Source: Metellina segmentata | Taxonomy: Eukaryota; Arthropoda; Arachnida; Araneae; Tetragnathidae | Length of the DNA: 64,000 nucleotides | NCBI GenBank assembly: GCA_947359465.1 | Contig: OX375873.1 | Coordinates: 132,820,899 to 132,884,898, forward strand | Direction: 5' to 3' | Part shown: piece by piece, positions 45,465 to 58,149 of the stretch | Layout of the letters: each line of letters starts with the position of its first letter | Numbering within the stretch: position 1 is the first letter of the stretch | Position numbers and translations under genes: made by a program | The notes under the pieces: model-generated | Seen by the model: only the letters and a program-made list of their open reading frames with translations | Told to the model about the DNA's origin: nothing | The model's database searches: none

Positions 45465-46311
45465 ACACTAAAAATGAAACATGAACAGAAAAACATTGTT
45501 TATTTACAACATCCTTGCAAAGTGCTTCTTTGCAGCAATGTTTACACTGAATGCTGAAAATTGCGACCATTATAGTTATACAAACCGGCAGCTGTGATTG
45601 ACTGGTAATTCTGTGGGTAGAGACGCGAAGATAAGCCACCAGGAGGGTAGAAGGTAAAAGAGAAAAGCAAGAATTTATACAAATCCATAGTGAAACTTCC
45701 CTTATAGACTGTGCATATCATTTTGCCACATAATTAAATACAGTACTTAGAAAGTATCTTATTTTAATATATTAAGGAATATTATTAAACTATCGAACGT
45801 CATAGGTTAATAATCAATAAATCATACACTATTAGCTTAGTACGATCTATTGCTTATTAAAAATTCTACAAAGACCCGCGGTACACTTTTTTTATAAGCA
45901 CCTCAAAGCTAGAAACGTCGTTATACTTCTCTTGCATTCAGGTCACTACGTTAAAAAAATGTTTAACACCGAACACATAAACCAAGATTCATAACTTTTA
46001 TTATACTATAACTTTCTTTTGCAAAGTTCAAACGATCCTGCTTTCTGGGCAGTTATTTACATCCGCGGTAAAAAGAAATATTCAAATTTGTGGGATTGCT
46101 TTATCACATTTTAGCCGCTGTTTTGCATCAATCTGGGCTGAGAGCACTCGGTTTCATTAAAAAGACTGCTGCAGCAGTATTTCGCAGTGGCTGAAGAAAT
46201 GGCCGCGTCTCTCTTAAAGTACTCTCCCTTGGACTTGATATCCAGTTTTCCCAGCCAATGATCATCGAAGGAGCTTCGTTACGTATGCATGAAATGTTCC
46301 ACCTGACGCCA
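45465..46311. other. Non-coding stretch, partly GC-elevated
   Basis: No gene is recognised. About 46020-46310 has more G+C than its surroundings. It lies just downstream of the minus-strand candidate exon. Confidence 0.4.
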
Positions 46312-46680
46312 TTAGCTAATCAACATCGACGGATACTTTCCATTGAGTTTCGAGTCGAAATCGAAGTTATTTCCCGAGGAGAACTCTTTTTCAATTGAAA
46401 TTCGAACTATTCCATGATACTCGGGTTTTTTGGTTCTGAAGGATAGTAATAAGTTGCCGTTGGAAGTAATATTAAAATGGATGCTCTTCTGCATCAGATA
46501 GCTTTTAGAATTGAAGTAATATGAGGTATAGATGGAATTGTATACTTTGTTTTCAAATTTGCGTGGCACAAATTGTGATGTGTTGCGATTTTGTAACGTT
46601 ATGACGTAGTTGATTGTCAAAAAGTAACGAACTACAAATTTCGTAATCGCATCATAGTATGATCGTATTAAGTCAATTTC
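46312..46680 (-). CDS. Candidate exon or decayed coding segment, weak laminin-G-like pattern
   Basis: The minus-strand frame is open for 122 codons, from just after TAG at about 46683 to TAA at 46312-46314. This is long for this AT-rich DNA. Its middle reads YYFNSKSYLMQKSIHFNITS followed by NGNLLLSFRTKKPEYHGIV. The spacing F-x(3)-SY ... L-x-SFRT-x(5)-G resembles the opening strands of laminin-G domains, as found in neurexin-like or Crumbs-like proteins. No disulphide cysteines are present and the resemblance is weak. Splice signals are modest: an AG precedes the frame (CATAG|GAAATT) and a possible donor AAA|GTATCC lies near 46335. It may equally be chance. Confidence 0.2.
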   Translation of the reverse strand, partial: EIDLIRSYYDAITKFVVRYFLTINYVITLQNRNTSQFVPRKFENKVYNSIYTSYYFNSKSYLMQKSIHFNITSNGNLLLSFRTKKPEYHGIVRISIEKEFSSGNNFDFDSKLNGKYPSMLIS

Positions 46681-46683
46681 CTA

Positions 46684-47220
46684 TGATATATATTGTTTTA
46701 TTTGCAAACTATACATGGTTCCTATGCTACATTGTTTTATTTAATTATTATACATGGTTTCTGTGAAACAATGTTTTATTAAAAATATGTATGCCAATGC
46801 AGTTATGATGTATTGGCATTCATTTTGTGAATAACTTATCTTAACTGAAGTGTCTAAATTTCACTAACGTAAACTCAAATACGTTAATTTATGCTTTTTT
46901 ATAAACAACATCTAAGTTAATTTTAGTTTGATCACTAGTTTTACAGAATAAATGCATCATCTCAATTTAAAAGAAAGGAATATAAAAGGAAGCATATTTT
47001 ATTTCACTACATGTATTTGACGCATTCGACGAAAATTTAAGTACTTGAGCAAGCTAGTATTTAATACATTTGTTAAAAAATGTTATCTAGTATTTCCAAA
47101 TGCAAAATCGGTGTAGTCAACTCTAAATTTCACAAGTACAATTATACTTCAGTACGTTTTCTGTACTGTGTAACCGGAAGTAAAATATCGGTCTTCTGAG
47201 GATTTGTTAACTCTTCAATT
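46684..47220. other. AT-rich non-coding stretch
   Basis: No gene is recognised. Contains two loosely similar blocks around ATACATGGTT (about 46711 and 46751). Confidence 0.5.
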
Positions 47221-47426
47221 AGTTTCGATGTTTATATCTTGTTTATCAAGGTCTGACCAATTTTGCTAATGCGATATATCTGTTCATCAACATACTACCA
47301 ATTTTTTTATGTTGACGAAATCAAGATCTAGTCAGTTTTGTTCTAAACAAAAGGTATCTCGTCCATCAAGATTCGGTCAGTTTTGCCAATGATGAGATAT
47401 CTTATCGAAACAAATACCAGGAGGAT
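47221..47426. mobile_element. TTAA-flanked MITE, full-length
   Basis: TTAA flanks at 47217-47220 and 47427-47430. It begins CTCTTCAATTAGTTTCGATG and ends AATACCAGGAGGAT. Interior motifs: GACGAAATCAAGATCTAGTC, TATCTCGTCCATCAAGATTC and CAATGATGAGATATCT. Non-coding. Confidence 0.75.
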
Positions 47427-50400
47427 TTAAGACTGAAAATTTCTCATTCCAACAAAAAGCAGCCAATAAATGTTTCATCTCTACTAATGTAACAGTTGCC
47501 CCTTTCAAATACACGCTCTTCATTTTCAGTGCCTAGCTTTAACGATCCTGCTAAATGTGCGTTTGATTTTAGAACATGGTATGCTGATAACCAATTTATA
47601 ACTAATGATCGCATCTAGCGGGGTAACCATATATGGACATGACCATACATATTGTCGAAACACTCATTATAGTAATGAGGTACCAGTCCCATCATTAGAT
47701 AACTAAAATGGAAACACGGATCTCTGAAGAAGATTTGATTTTAATCAACTAATGATTCGGTTAAAATTTTAATGTTATGACAGTTTAGAAACAACAATTT
47801 AGTTTAAAGTACTGTGATAACTGAGACGAAGCATGTTGTTTCTGATGGAATAATCATTTTTGTTTCTTCATTAGACCTTTTGATCGCAATGTAACTTTTC
47901 GTATGAAAACACTGGTTTTGAAGTTAAAAGGTTAATTATAATACAAACACTGCTAAGCTTTGTTTCGAAGTTGCATATATTAATCTAACCATATCTTTGG
48001 TATAGAGCATAAGCTCAGAAATTGACAAAACAAAACATTTACTTTACAGCTTTTTAAGGTGTAACTTATTCGTTTTAGGCTCAAAAATAAAAATTATGTA
48101 AACAGTTTTTAGAATGTATTGCATCTTTTAAACGGATTACAATTTTCATAAGGATGTTTTGCTCATATTTATAAAAATAATCAGTTAATGTGCCTGTAAA
48201 TATATCAGTTAATGAGTTTCTGTGCTCAGCCAAATATATTTTTAATTGGAGCAATGTGACATTGTAATCAATCCTTTCGAAACAAAAAGTAACATCAATA
48301 GCTCCAGGTACGATGGATTAAATTCTTCTTGTAAATTTGTTTTATTTTGACAAAAATAAACTTATCAATTAATCATACATTTTTTCGTCTAAATATTGTC
48401 TATTTGCAACCTAGTATTTTAAGCTAAAATATTCAGATAGTTAGTTGATTGGGCTTAATGCTGCTAGTTTCATAAACAAACAAGTATCAACAAACTCATG
48501 GTTAAACAATAAAAAACTATGAAGAAATTATAAGTAAGTATTAAACTTTTGAAATTGGTACTTTTATACATTTTGAAATGAAAAATTATATTGTAATAAA
48601 TATTATATCGTCGTTTGTGTATTTTAATTATCCTTTCAAAAACATTTACCTAGTGAGAGTTCAAATGGTATTTTTATACATTTTGCAATGAAAAATAGTA
48701 TTGTAATAAATATTATTTTGTCGTTTGTCTATTTTGATTATCCTTTCAAAAAACATTTACCTAGTGTTCGTTCAAATGGTATTGTGCAACGTATTGTTTC
48801 ATGGAAATGCGCTTAGTAAGACAAATTCATTCCGGATTTTTGAGACACAACACAGTTAAAAAAATGCTTACAAAATACGCGGGTGCAACAGGGAACAGGA
48901 CAAAAAAAGTGATTTAGGCCTAGAGTATATTTTTTTTCTCGAAGAGCAAGAAAAACATTTAATTGTACTAAGACACAAAATCTATTTTTTATATTTCCAA
49001 GGAAACAATTAACTTTCTAATTTACTTTATTTATTCTTGCTTATTTATCTAAAAAACTTCCCAACCTTGCCTCTGTAGAGACTTCGAAAATTTTAATTAA
49101 AAGTTTTTGCACTATGCTGAATGATATTTTTTAAGAGAGGATTCGACTTTTTCAGGACCCTCTTTTTTTATCAAGTTATGAGAATAAAGTTCTGATGCTT
49201 ATTAGTTAGAGCATCACTGAAATGAAATTACAGTCTTTTCATTACACTTCAGCTAGAATACATTCCATCTGCGTTTTAATTTAGAATCCAGAAGGTAAAC
49301 ACGGTTCACCGAACTTTAAAATTCCGTGTATCTAATTACAGTATACATTATTAAAAGTATCTTCCTCGATTCAATCTCGCAAAGTTTTGGAAGGATGGGG
49401 ATCCTTAACTTTTATCCACATAACAATGAATAACGTGTTTCGAATCTTGTGTTGGTAATAAATTCACTTTATTTATGAAAACGTAACGCAATATTTACCA
49501 TGGTAACATATTTTGTTAAGATATTGATAATTTTCTGCATTAAAGACATCTTCCATTTCTGTGTTACAGAAAGGGAAATCGTGCTTACAAATAGTTGGCT
49601 TGGAATAGAAACGCATTAATAAACAAAATAAATTTCGCTGTACCAACTCTATTTTAGGTCAAAAATAAAAAATTATACGCATTGTGTTGTTTCTTCTTTC
49701 GAACTGATAACCAATTTGACAATTTATTCTCATCATGAAAATAATCATTTAGTGTCAAAAATGCCTATTCTAAGAATATCACAAAATATTTTCTACACTA
49801 ATCTGACGATTATGTTTTCAGTTTTAACGACTAATTTGAGTCTTAATGCTACGATAAAGTATTGTAGTGTAACTATTTACCACATATTTATCAAAATTGC
49901 AACATTTAAATGTGTCTGCAAGAAAATCATTATATTAGCTGCTATAATACTACCAAATGAGTAATGCATCATTTTTTGTAGCATAATTTTTACATAAGTT
50001 TAACAAAAGCTGAGTTATATATTACATAAGCTTAGTTAGATTTATTATACATAACCTATCATAAAATAGACACTCATAAAATATGCTATCCGTTAGAAAG
50101 GATAGATCTCAGCTTTAAGTCAATCTCAATTAGATATGATAATTAAATATTTTAATAGCAGGTTTTTTAACGTGCCTTTATATTATGTCCTGGTGTAATT
50201 TGTTGCTTCTAACGTTTTGTTAGCTTACAATAAATTCAAAAAAATTTCAGTTTGAGATACTTGATTATTCTTTTTAAGTAATCGGTCATCGAGCGCAGCA
50301 GCACTTGAAATTAAATTGCGTTTGACCTTAAATTTGAGTGACGAAAGAAAATAGAATTCCTCAAAACTGAATGGAAAATCTTGTTTCTATTCACACATCT

Positions 50401-51939
50401 AATGAAAATATACGATCAAGAAATATTTTATTTTCTTAAGAAAATATGTTTTGCAAATGACTGAAATACTGTGCAAAGTATCCATGAATAAACGAGTTTA
50501 ATTTTCGATGGATCGCTTTTTAAGTAAATTGGGACAATATCAGCAATTTCGTTTGTGCTACAACACATTTAGCTCACTCCTTTAAACAACGTCATACCTC
50601 CAAATCAGCATGCCCTGAAAGAGTAGTATATCCTTTCAAGATCGCCATATCTTACCGCTCAATATTTAGCTGCTAGAGCAGAAATAATATTTATTTTAAA
50701 TGCCTTTTATTCTATTTTTATACTTTAAAATCACTCTCCTGAAAAATCACGTTTTTTAGATATGACGTTGTTGAAAGGGGGAGTATGCGATTTATCACAA
50801 TAACAATAATGTCATGAAAACCCTGTTAAATATGTAACGCATTTAATCCAACTCAATTGTAATTGCTATCAAATTTAAAGCCTTATGGTAATATGTGAGA
50901 ATGGTCGAACAGCAGTTGCAAACACCCGTGTCAGATATTCAGGGATTGATAGGATGGCAAAACCTTCCTATGAATACTTAGTAATAACATTGGGTTAGCC
51001 CAACCACTGTAGCAAATTCGCTATGTTTACCTCACCCATAGCACCAGAAAAACATGTGACAAAGTTCTAGGTTAGTTTAGTGAGACCAATGCTTCTGTTA
51101 CCATACGGTGATAAGTTTAAATGGGACACAGTGAGGTTAAGGTTGGGATTTTTATGGAACCACATATCTCACCCCGGAAAATAAAAATGCTGATGTCATG
51201 TCATTGAAAAATATGTATGAACTGACCCATCGTGTTATAATTACTATTCTATGGAATAGTAATATAAGTTACTACCATAAATACTTACCTAAAATTTAAA
51301 AGAAGCTTATACTATTTCCATATAAGTTTTATAGTATGCTTTAAGTTGATATTTCTCAAATTCAGCAATTTTGTGTTGTGTCACTTTTGTTGCTGTGGTG
51401 CGATATGTTGAAGCTGTTCCAAACAATGTTTATTTCTGCCATGTTATGAACATGTATACAAGTATAGTTTCACTGATACATTAGACAGAATACAGTTCAC
51501 CCAAGATAGTCACGAATTAAATCCGCTTGCTCTACTTACACTTCACAGGCAGCGTAGTTGATATATTCTGAGCCACAAATCTTGCTTAGGACTGCTTTGC
51601 GAACTCACCTCTACCAATTACTGAGACAGGTTTGTTACCAAGAGAGTCGTAGCACTTATTTTATAGGTATTACAACTTTCTGATCCTTACCAAAGGACTT
51701 TTTTGCTGCATATTTGATAGGGATCTACCAATTACTACATTGATAAATGTCGTTACATCAAGAAAAGCTGTACAAATTCATCAGCCCGTCATTATTTACA
51801 AAGAATCATATAAATCTAACATTCCGTAAAGCAACATTTTAGTCGCAGTAGGGAAACGAGCTTATCCGTCTCAAAAATGAACTCTACTAGCAAAATTCGT
51901 TAAACAAAAGAACACTCATTAGTTTCTGACAAAAATCCT
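47427..51939. other. AT-rich non-coding stretch
   Basis: No gene is recognised over 4.5 kb. The frame at 49716-49964 is AT-driven and unlike known proteins. A small tandem duplication (48551-48780) is listed separately. The segment 50880-51180 has slightly higher G+C without recognisable features. The sequence ATATGTTGAAGCTGTTCCAAA near 51403 faintly recalls the end of the 656-bp TIR element. Confidence 0.45.
48551..48780. repeat. 110-bp direct tandem duplication, two copies
   Basis: The block TATACATTTTG.AATGAAAA, TATTGTAATAAATATTAT, then CGTTTGT.TATTTT.ATTAT and AACATTTACCTAGTG occurs twice, 110 bases apart (anchors GGTA at 48557 and 48667). Few differences. A third start (TTCAAATGGTAT) is cut short. 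Confidence 0.9.
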
Positions 51940-52220
51940 AAATGAAATATCTTCCGGTCTTTTGCGGCAGTTCGCGACGGGCATAAGGCTCCTCCTCCCA
52001 ACTCAGCAAAGATGCTAATTGGCCACCATCGGCCCAATCCGTCTTGGGGGAGCCCGGCTGCCTTTAACTGCACGCAACACTTCCTAGAGTCGTTCGCCAC
52101 CAGAATCTAAGAATAGAGGCGAGTGCACGTCCCGAAAAAGGACGTTATACCTGGTGTTTGCGTGCACGGTACACGGATGTTGAAGTGGATGCGGAGGGGA
52201 AGTAGAGGTTCATGAAAAAT
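51940..52220. other. GC-rich island, function unknown
   Basis: This segment is sharply richer in G+C and CpG than the 4 kb on its left and has no repeat relatives in the window. It contains the hairpin ACGTCC/GGACGT (52127-52145). A 66-codon minus-strand frame (51900-52100) has no recognisable product. On the minus strand a donor-like CACCAG|GTATAA lies at about 52150-52157. It could be an exon, a promoter or a conserved element of a neighbouring gene. The evidence is compositional only. Confidence 0.35.
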
Positions 52221-52666
52221 TCGACCATTTCCGACAAGCGTTAACAATGGAACGTGGACAGTGGAGTTTGCTGGAGTGGATACTGTAAAGCGAAAACGCT
52301 AAAAAACATTTACAGCCATTTAGGGTGCATTTAATGAGGTTAATTAGATGCATAGCTTAGAGATACTGCAGCATAGTCAGTAGATACTTCAACATAAGTA
52401 TGATGTACTATGCAAATGCTGTACACGATAGTAGATTATTGTATTATTTTATTGGTTTTCAATAATTAGAACGGCTACACCTTGGAATGCATAACGCCAT
52501 GTACATTGTTACTAACACATACAGTGCATTTGCGGAAGATTAAGTTTCCATTTTTATTTTGAAATACTGAGCTCATGGACGAAACCTTCTGTGAAATATT
52601 TATAAAATGTATTCAATAATAAGGTGAAAGCAAGTCATGTATCACCCCCCCCCTCATATCATTTAA
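52221..52666. other. AT-rich non-coding stretch
   Basis: No gene or repeat is recognised. A C-run (about 52646-52653) precedes the MITE that follows. Confidence 0.5.
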
Positions 52667-52923
52667 CACTCGTGGTGGTTATCTCGTCATTAACGAAACT
52701 GGCTGCATCTTGATGGACGGGATATCTTGTCAATGGAAGAAACCTGAACAGATTATGAACTCGTGATCATTTAAAAGACGGCAATATCTTGATGATGAGA
52801 TATCTCAGGTTTTTAAAAACATGGTTAAGTCTTGAAAAGGTATCTTGTTATTTACAATTTGACTGTCATTTGCAGAACTACTCAGATTCTGATGAACGAG
52901 ATACCTAGAAACTACTCGTAGGG
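52667..52923. mobile_element. TTAA-flanked MITE, full-length
   Basis: TTAA flanks at 52663-52666 and 52924-52927. It begins CACTCGTGGTGGTTATCTCG and ends GAAACTACTCGTAGGG. Interior: CATCTTGATGGACGGGATAT, TATCTTGATGATGAGATATC and GATTCTGATGAACGAGATAC. The inverted ends and internal palindromes are well kept. Confidence 0.78.
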
Positions 52924-52927
52924 TTAA

Positions 52928-54185
52928 ACTTTACTCCACTACTTAGAAAAATTATAAATATATAAATTTTCAATAGAATATTTATGTTTTCAGAATATTT
53001 TTGTATTCAGAATATTTAAGTATACACATTCAGAATATGTGAGCACATATTTACGAAAAATCAGTATTCATAAAACCAGTAAGTGTTTTTATAGTAACAT
53101 ATTTCGGATTCTTTTTAAATCTGCCATTTTATGCAAACAGCAATCGACGCAAAATGCCATACCGTAAAACTCATCTTAAGGTAGAGAAACAACCTTCCAA
53201 TTTTACTTCTCAGTAAATTTCAATTTCTCAAGTGGCAATAAAATCCCTAATATTCTGTCCCTCTGAATAAAAGTGGACATTAACATATCCACTTTCTGAA
53301 GCATTAAAATGTCCGCCGCCTGAAACGTAACATCCTGTTAACTAATTTATGCCAGGAAACTATAAATTTCTTTGAAAAGTTGCGTAATAAAACTCCCAAC
53401 ACAAGCCACCGCCGAGGAGCCTCACTCTGCACAGACATCTATAACTCTTCGGTTTTTAAGACGGGGCTTTACGAGGCAGTTTTATACGCAGTAAATCTTT
53501 ATCCCGTAGCGGAAAAAAAAGCAGGCTCACTAAATATACATACACTCAGTGGGTTAATTAAGCTGTTTATCCAACTCTGTTTTGGCGATTCGATTTTCCA
53601 CTGAGCCCGGATGGCTCAGTTATAATTCATGACATTGGCGGCGGATCAGTGATTTTCTGCGCCAGGAATAGATCCATCGATACGGTAGTGTTGCGTTGTT
53701 GGATGGAAAGAAAGTGTTTGGTGACGAAGGAGTTTGAGATTAAAAGTTGAACTTTTATATTTTTGTTTGAAGAGAGAGGTGGGAATTGGAGGGAATGACA
53801 ACAGTAAATTATTTTTCTATCGAATCGGAATTCTTTATGATGCATTCTACTTCCTGAGTGTTCTTACGTCGTATAAAAATGTCAGATTTTTTCTGCGAGG
53901 TGATTTTCTGCCAATTTGATTTATTTTATGTTTATAGGAATGGTTTTAGATCAATCGATACTATATGCATAGTTTTTCTTCTCCTAATGTAAAATATAAT
54001 ATATAATCGATCTTTTCCAGACACTTACTTTTATATCGTTGATATATAGATTATAAGTAGAAATGAATGATCAACATTGGTTAGTTAAGTTTGGTTTACC
54101 ACATGTCTGGGGTATTATAGGATTAAAAGAATCAATTATCAAGATAATAACTAAAATATTATGAAGTAACAATCGATTCGAGAAC
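52928..54185. other. Non-coding stretch with a tRNA-like fragment
   Basis: No gene is recognised. The frame at 53380-53604 lacks recognisable motifs. At 53605-53619 the text GCCCGGATGGCTCAG equals the start of a tRNA such as tRNA-Lys, but no anticodon or T arm follows, so it is at most a remnant. The segment 53600-53800 has mildly higher G+C. Confidence 0.4.
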
Positions 54186-54333
54186 CCAGTGCATTTTCAA
54201 AATCTGACCAATTGTCGAATGACGATATGTCTCATCATAACGATATTGATGAATTTTTTACTATGACGAAATCGGTATATGGTCAGTTTTGCTAATCACA
54301 GTATACCTCAGCACGATAACCACCAGGAGGGTT
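54186..54333. mobile_element. TTAA-type MITE, left-truncated copy
   Basis: Family motifs AAAATCTGACCAATTGTCGA, TGACGATATGTCTCATCATA and ATATGGTCAGTTTTGCTAAT run to the family end ACCACCAGGAGGG at 54333. The left end with TTAA is missing. Confidence 0.65.
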
Positions 54334-55785
54334 TGAATTCATAAGAACTTTAAAACTGTTTTAATTATGGGTTAATACACTATTCATCTTTATATTTTTC
54401 TACAGTGTATTTAGGATAAAACAAAAACATAATTGATGGTAACATCAATAATTATCTACAATTTATATTGCATTACTTACATGAATAAGAGTTTTATACA
54501 TCAAAACATATCCTTTCAATAATGCACACTATAGTAGAATTTCATTTTATTTCGTGTCTTTAAAAAGTCATAGTTTATGTACTACTGAGCACAAAAGATG
54601 CAGATTAACATGCGGAATCCATTAAATCAGACATAAAAGGATTTGAAATACCTTGAACATTACTATAAAAGACTTCGTAGTCACTTTTACCTTCTGTAAC
54701 ACAGCATGTATATGATCAGTAGTTAAAAAATTAGCTTAAACCTCAGAAAGTTTGGATAAATTGTTAAACTATACATCATGAACAGGATTATTCCAAAATT
54801 ATTACTATTACTGCAATGGAATTATTTAATTTGTTTAAAATATATATAGGAGCAAAGGAAAAGAAAATTATTATTCGTGAAATTTGTATTTCCATTATTT
54901 TCTAAAGATATTATTTGTGTTGAGGTAAAACAGATATATATAGCTAGTGGTTTGACAGCGAATCCCAGAGACACGGGTGAAAACAGCGTCCCAAGTTCAA
55001 AACCAATGAACACGCTACCTGGTGGCCACGCTTCAGTTATTTTGCATTCGATCAATACGATAATTTAAGATTGAACTAGATAAACGGTGGACAGAAGACG
55101 TCACCAATAGCTCATTATGAATTCCATAACAATGGCAGGTGTAGCAGTTAAAATCTCAGTAGCTCTCCATTTTATCACTCTGCGGAGGGATAGAACGAGA
55201 GGACCGATATAACGAGTCATCACTTCAACAGTTATGCATTTTATGTAAAGGTTATGTAAAACTAGTTTAAAATATATCAATATATATTGTTAAAATTTTT
55301 TAAATAATTTTAAATGCGGAAGAAATAAACAGAGCATTTTTGACCATATATTTGTGAAAGAACGCGTATTCGTATTTATTTGGTAGAGGGTGCTGTTTAA
55401 GACGTCGATAACATAGTTTCTTTGGTAAAAGGATAATTCCTCATCTGATTTTGAACGGTATTATATCGCTAATCAAATGCGGAACTTGTCGTTGAAAATC
55501 CAAGCGGGAATGATGCCTAACGCCACAGAAACAATGTTATCGACTTGCCTAAACAGTCTCCTCTATAACCTAACCGAGGCATTTTCGGATACATTCTTTG
55601 CCAAAAATTGTTTACATTTTTGGGCCTATCGGCCAATTTTTACAATTCGCTCAGATATTTTCGAAATATCATGTATTTGGAAACCTATTATTTTCCTCCA
55701 CGTCTGATATACCGTATTGTTTCTTTCCAATTCAGTTCAGAAGAACCTCTTTGACCTATTATTGGATCAGCCAAGGCTTGTTGCA
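54334..55785. other. AT-rich non-coding stretch
   Basis: No gene is recognised. Overlapping frames at 54822-55068 and 55477-55891 have no recognisable products. The latter partly covers a SINE. Confidence 0.45.
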
Positions 55786-56024
55786 TACACGGGTGGGGTG
55801 TAAGCGAAATCTATCTCAAATGTCCTCATTTTCGAGTGATGTTGAAGTTGAGAGAGTGGGGAGCCATCTCAGGTGTGTTTTCGTTATCTGATCGGGGTTA
55901 AAAGAAATAGGAAGTGTTGTCCTTGAATCTTTCCCTTCGGAATGTATCATGGGCCATCGACAATAGCCCGTTGGGATTCTCGTATACGAAGGTAATTAAC
56001 TACCTACCATTACCGTTAAATTAC
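55786..56024 (+). repeat. SINE family 1, diverged copy with simple-repeat tail
   Basis: Blocks in family order: GGTGGGGTGTAAGCG, TTGAGAGAGTGGGGAGCCAT, CTCAGGTGTGTTTTCGTTAT, CTGATCGGGGTTAAAAG, AGTGTTGTCCTTGAATCTTT, ATCGACAATAGCCCGTTGGG and the tail TACCATTACCGTTAAATTA. The tRNA-like head is mostly lost. Confidence 0.7.
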
Positions 56025-56409
56025 TGATTTTCAAGAAAAATTGTAATTTTTTCTGCTGTTTGAAAACCAAAAATTCATTAGGTAACAAGTAAATTGCATC
56101 GATTTTTAATAATGCGCTACATAAAGAAAAGTTACTGTAAGATTAAATATTTGTACGCGGCTCACTCTTGCAATGTGTTTATAAGTTTTTGATTTTAAAA
56201 GCAGGGATAATAAACCAGAAAACGAAAGTTAAAACTAACTATACAAGCGCGTTGAAAGCTACAGATATAGCATAGTAAGCAATATAATTTCTAAAACAAG
56301 AAGAAATTCAAAAAAATAGAACCAAAATGAATTTATTGAAAATGAAAGTGTTCGTAGATCAGGTAGTCATCAGGGAGGAGCCTCACCCTTACAACAACAC
56401 AATATGGTG

Positions 56410-56413
<4 letters not shown>
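56025..56413. other. AT-rich non-coding stretch
   Basis: Nothing recognisable. A short frame starting at 56327 runs into the adjacent dinucleotide repeat. Confidence 0.5.

Positions 56414-56505
<92 letters not shown>
56414..56505. repeat. (AT)n microsatellite, about 46 units
   Basis: Perfect AT alternation over 92 bases. It encodes an alternating Tyr-Ile run in an accidental frame. Confidence 0.97.
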
Positions 56506-56508
<3 letters not shown>

Positions 56509-57259
56509 TCGGAAAACTCTAAGAAGTTGTTCATACACTCCCCCAAACATCATTAAAAGCAAATACACAAAACAATTAATTCAGCACAATTAATTTAATT
56601 GGTAATATTTACCTCAAAACTGATTTCTCTCTTTTTTATATATATTCAAGGCTGCCCAAGAAGTTTACAAACGAACTTCAAACTCTCAGATTAAGTATGA
56701 ACTTTTAAAAAGTACAGATGCAGAGCTGAATTGAATGAGTCCTTACATCATGTCGAGAGTTAATGTTTCATGAAATTTATACATTTCAATTGCAGTGTGT
56801 AATCCATGTTTACATCATGCGCTATCTTAAACTAATGTAACTTGCTGTACTTAGGGGAAGCAGACATCTTTTTTTCGAATCTGTAATACTAACTTTACTG
56901 CTACAAGAGTGGTATAAATGGAAAAACTCCGTTGCAAATCTTGATGCCAATGACTGGAATAATGACTAAATGAATAAACTGATTAACTGGTTTTACAAAT
57001 AGATGTGTTCAGAATAAATTATCATATCGTTGAAATTCAAATGATTTCTGAATGTTTGTTGGTTATTTTCATAGCGATTTGTTTTCATAAATACAAGACT
57101 TTAAATAAAACATTTTATGTTTAATTTGGCATCTGCGTTTATTTTGGTATCATAATGATTCAATATATAGTGATTTAATGTACTACAAATAAATCCTGAT
57201 CAATCAAAATCATTTTTGAGGTAACGATTATCAATTAAATTAATTAAGCTGAAATATTT
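56506..57259. other. AT-rich non-coding stretch
   Basis: No gene or shared repeat is recognised. Confidence 0.5.
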
Positions 57260-57358
57260 GATGATTACATGATTGGATGATTACATTATTGGATGATTAC
57301 ATTATTTGATGATTGTATTTTATTTTATGATTACATAATTCGATGATTACATTATTAA
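57260..57358. repeat. 16-bp tandem repeat, about six imperfect units
   Basis: The unit GATGATTACATTATTG occurs in tandem from 57260, with one expanded AT-rich unit in the middle, and ends at about 57358. Confidence 0.85.
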
Positions 57359-58149
57359 ATGTCCTCATTATATGGAACATAGTGACTACCGTATAGAAGC
57401 GTGATTTCATAAATCGAATTTAATTCTAAAAATTATTTAAAATAACTCCTTTTTTGAAAATGAAGCATAATAAACATTGCTACTCCAAACAAACTTTTGA
57501 CTAATACTTTCCTATAAATGCATCTCTGTTCATGAAATGATGGCGCATGAAACTAAGTCGAAATAAATCCCTGGGATGCGAACAGAATTCATCCCGAGAG
57601 AAAATTTCGACCATATGTCAGTTTCCTTTGGTGTATCGGTGTTTTGATGGACACCCATAAATCACGCGCTGATGACGTCCCATAGAAACGACAGGCTCTG
57701 CCTCGTGACGTCAGGAGGCACATTCTGCACTTTAGCGCACCTTCTTATACGTCTGATTTCTTCTTGATGGATGAAGAGGAAGATGTCATCTGTTAGCAAC
57801 TTTTTTGCTCGTTTTTTATCGCCTTTCTTCCGAATATATTGCATTTCCTAAGATTTATTAGCTAAAAATGATACCAGGAGTATATTACCATGAAAGAGCT
57901 GTTGTAATGGGTATACGGATAGTAAATTAATTCATATACACTCAATGATTTGTTGCTAGAAACTTTATTATGAAAATTTGTTTTTCAAGTGAAATTATTC
58001 AGCAAATCTAAGACCTATCCATCTTTGTTAATGTGATAGAACCATAGATTTTATTGTAAATATTGAGATTGTATATACTACTCTTTGAAACATAGCCCGA
58101 TTCAAAGAATATTATATTAACAATTGGATTGCTGTTTCAAATCTATCGT
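57359..58149. other. Non-coding stretch with paired CRE-like motifs
   Basis: No gene is recognised. A locally GC-richer part (57540-57760) contains TGACGTC at 57673-57679 and the full palindrome TGACGTCA at 57706-57713, the binding motif of CREB/ATF-type factors. The minus-strand frame 57662-57844 is unrecognised. Regulatory meaning is not shown by sequence alone. Confidence 0.35.

Noticed and set aside
53605..53640. tRNA-Lys-like start GCCCGGATGGCTCAG
   Set aside because: No anticodon arm, T arm or 3' acceptor half follows, so it is not a tRNA gene.
54960..55040. Possible tRNA-like text on the minus strand (GGTTTTGAACTTGGGAC)
   Set aside because: A-box-like and B-box-like spacing is poor and the arms do not pair.
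56327..56593. 88-codon frame with an alternating Tyr-Ile run
   Set aside because: It is only the translation of the (AT)n microsatellite.
57260..57358. Regular short repeats considered as a CRISPR array
   Set aside because: Units are contiguous with no spacers, and the sequence is eukaryotic.
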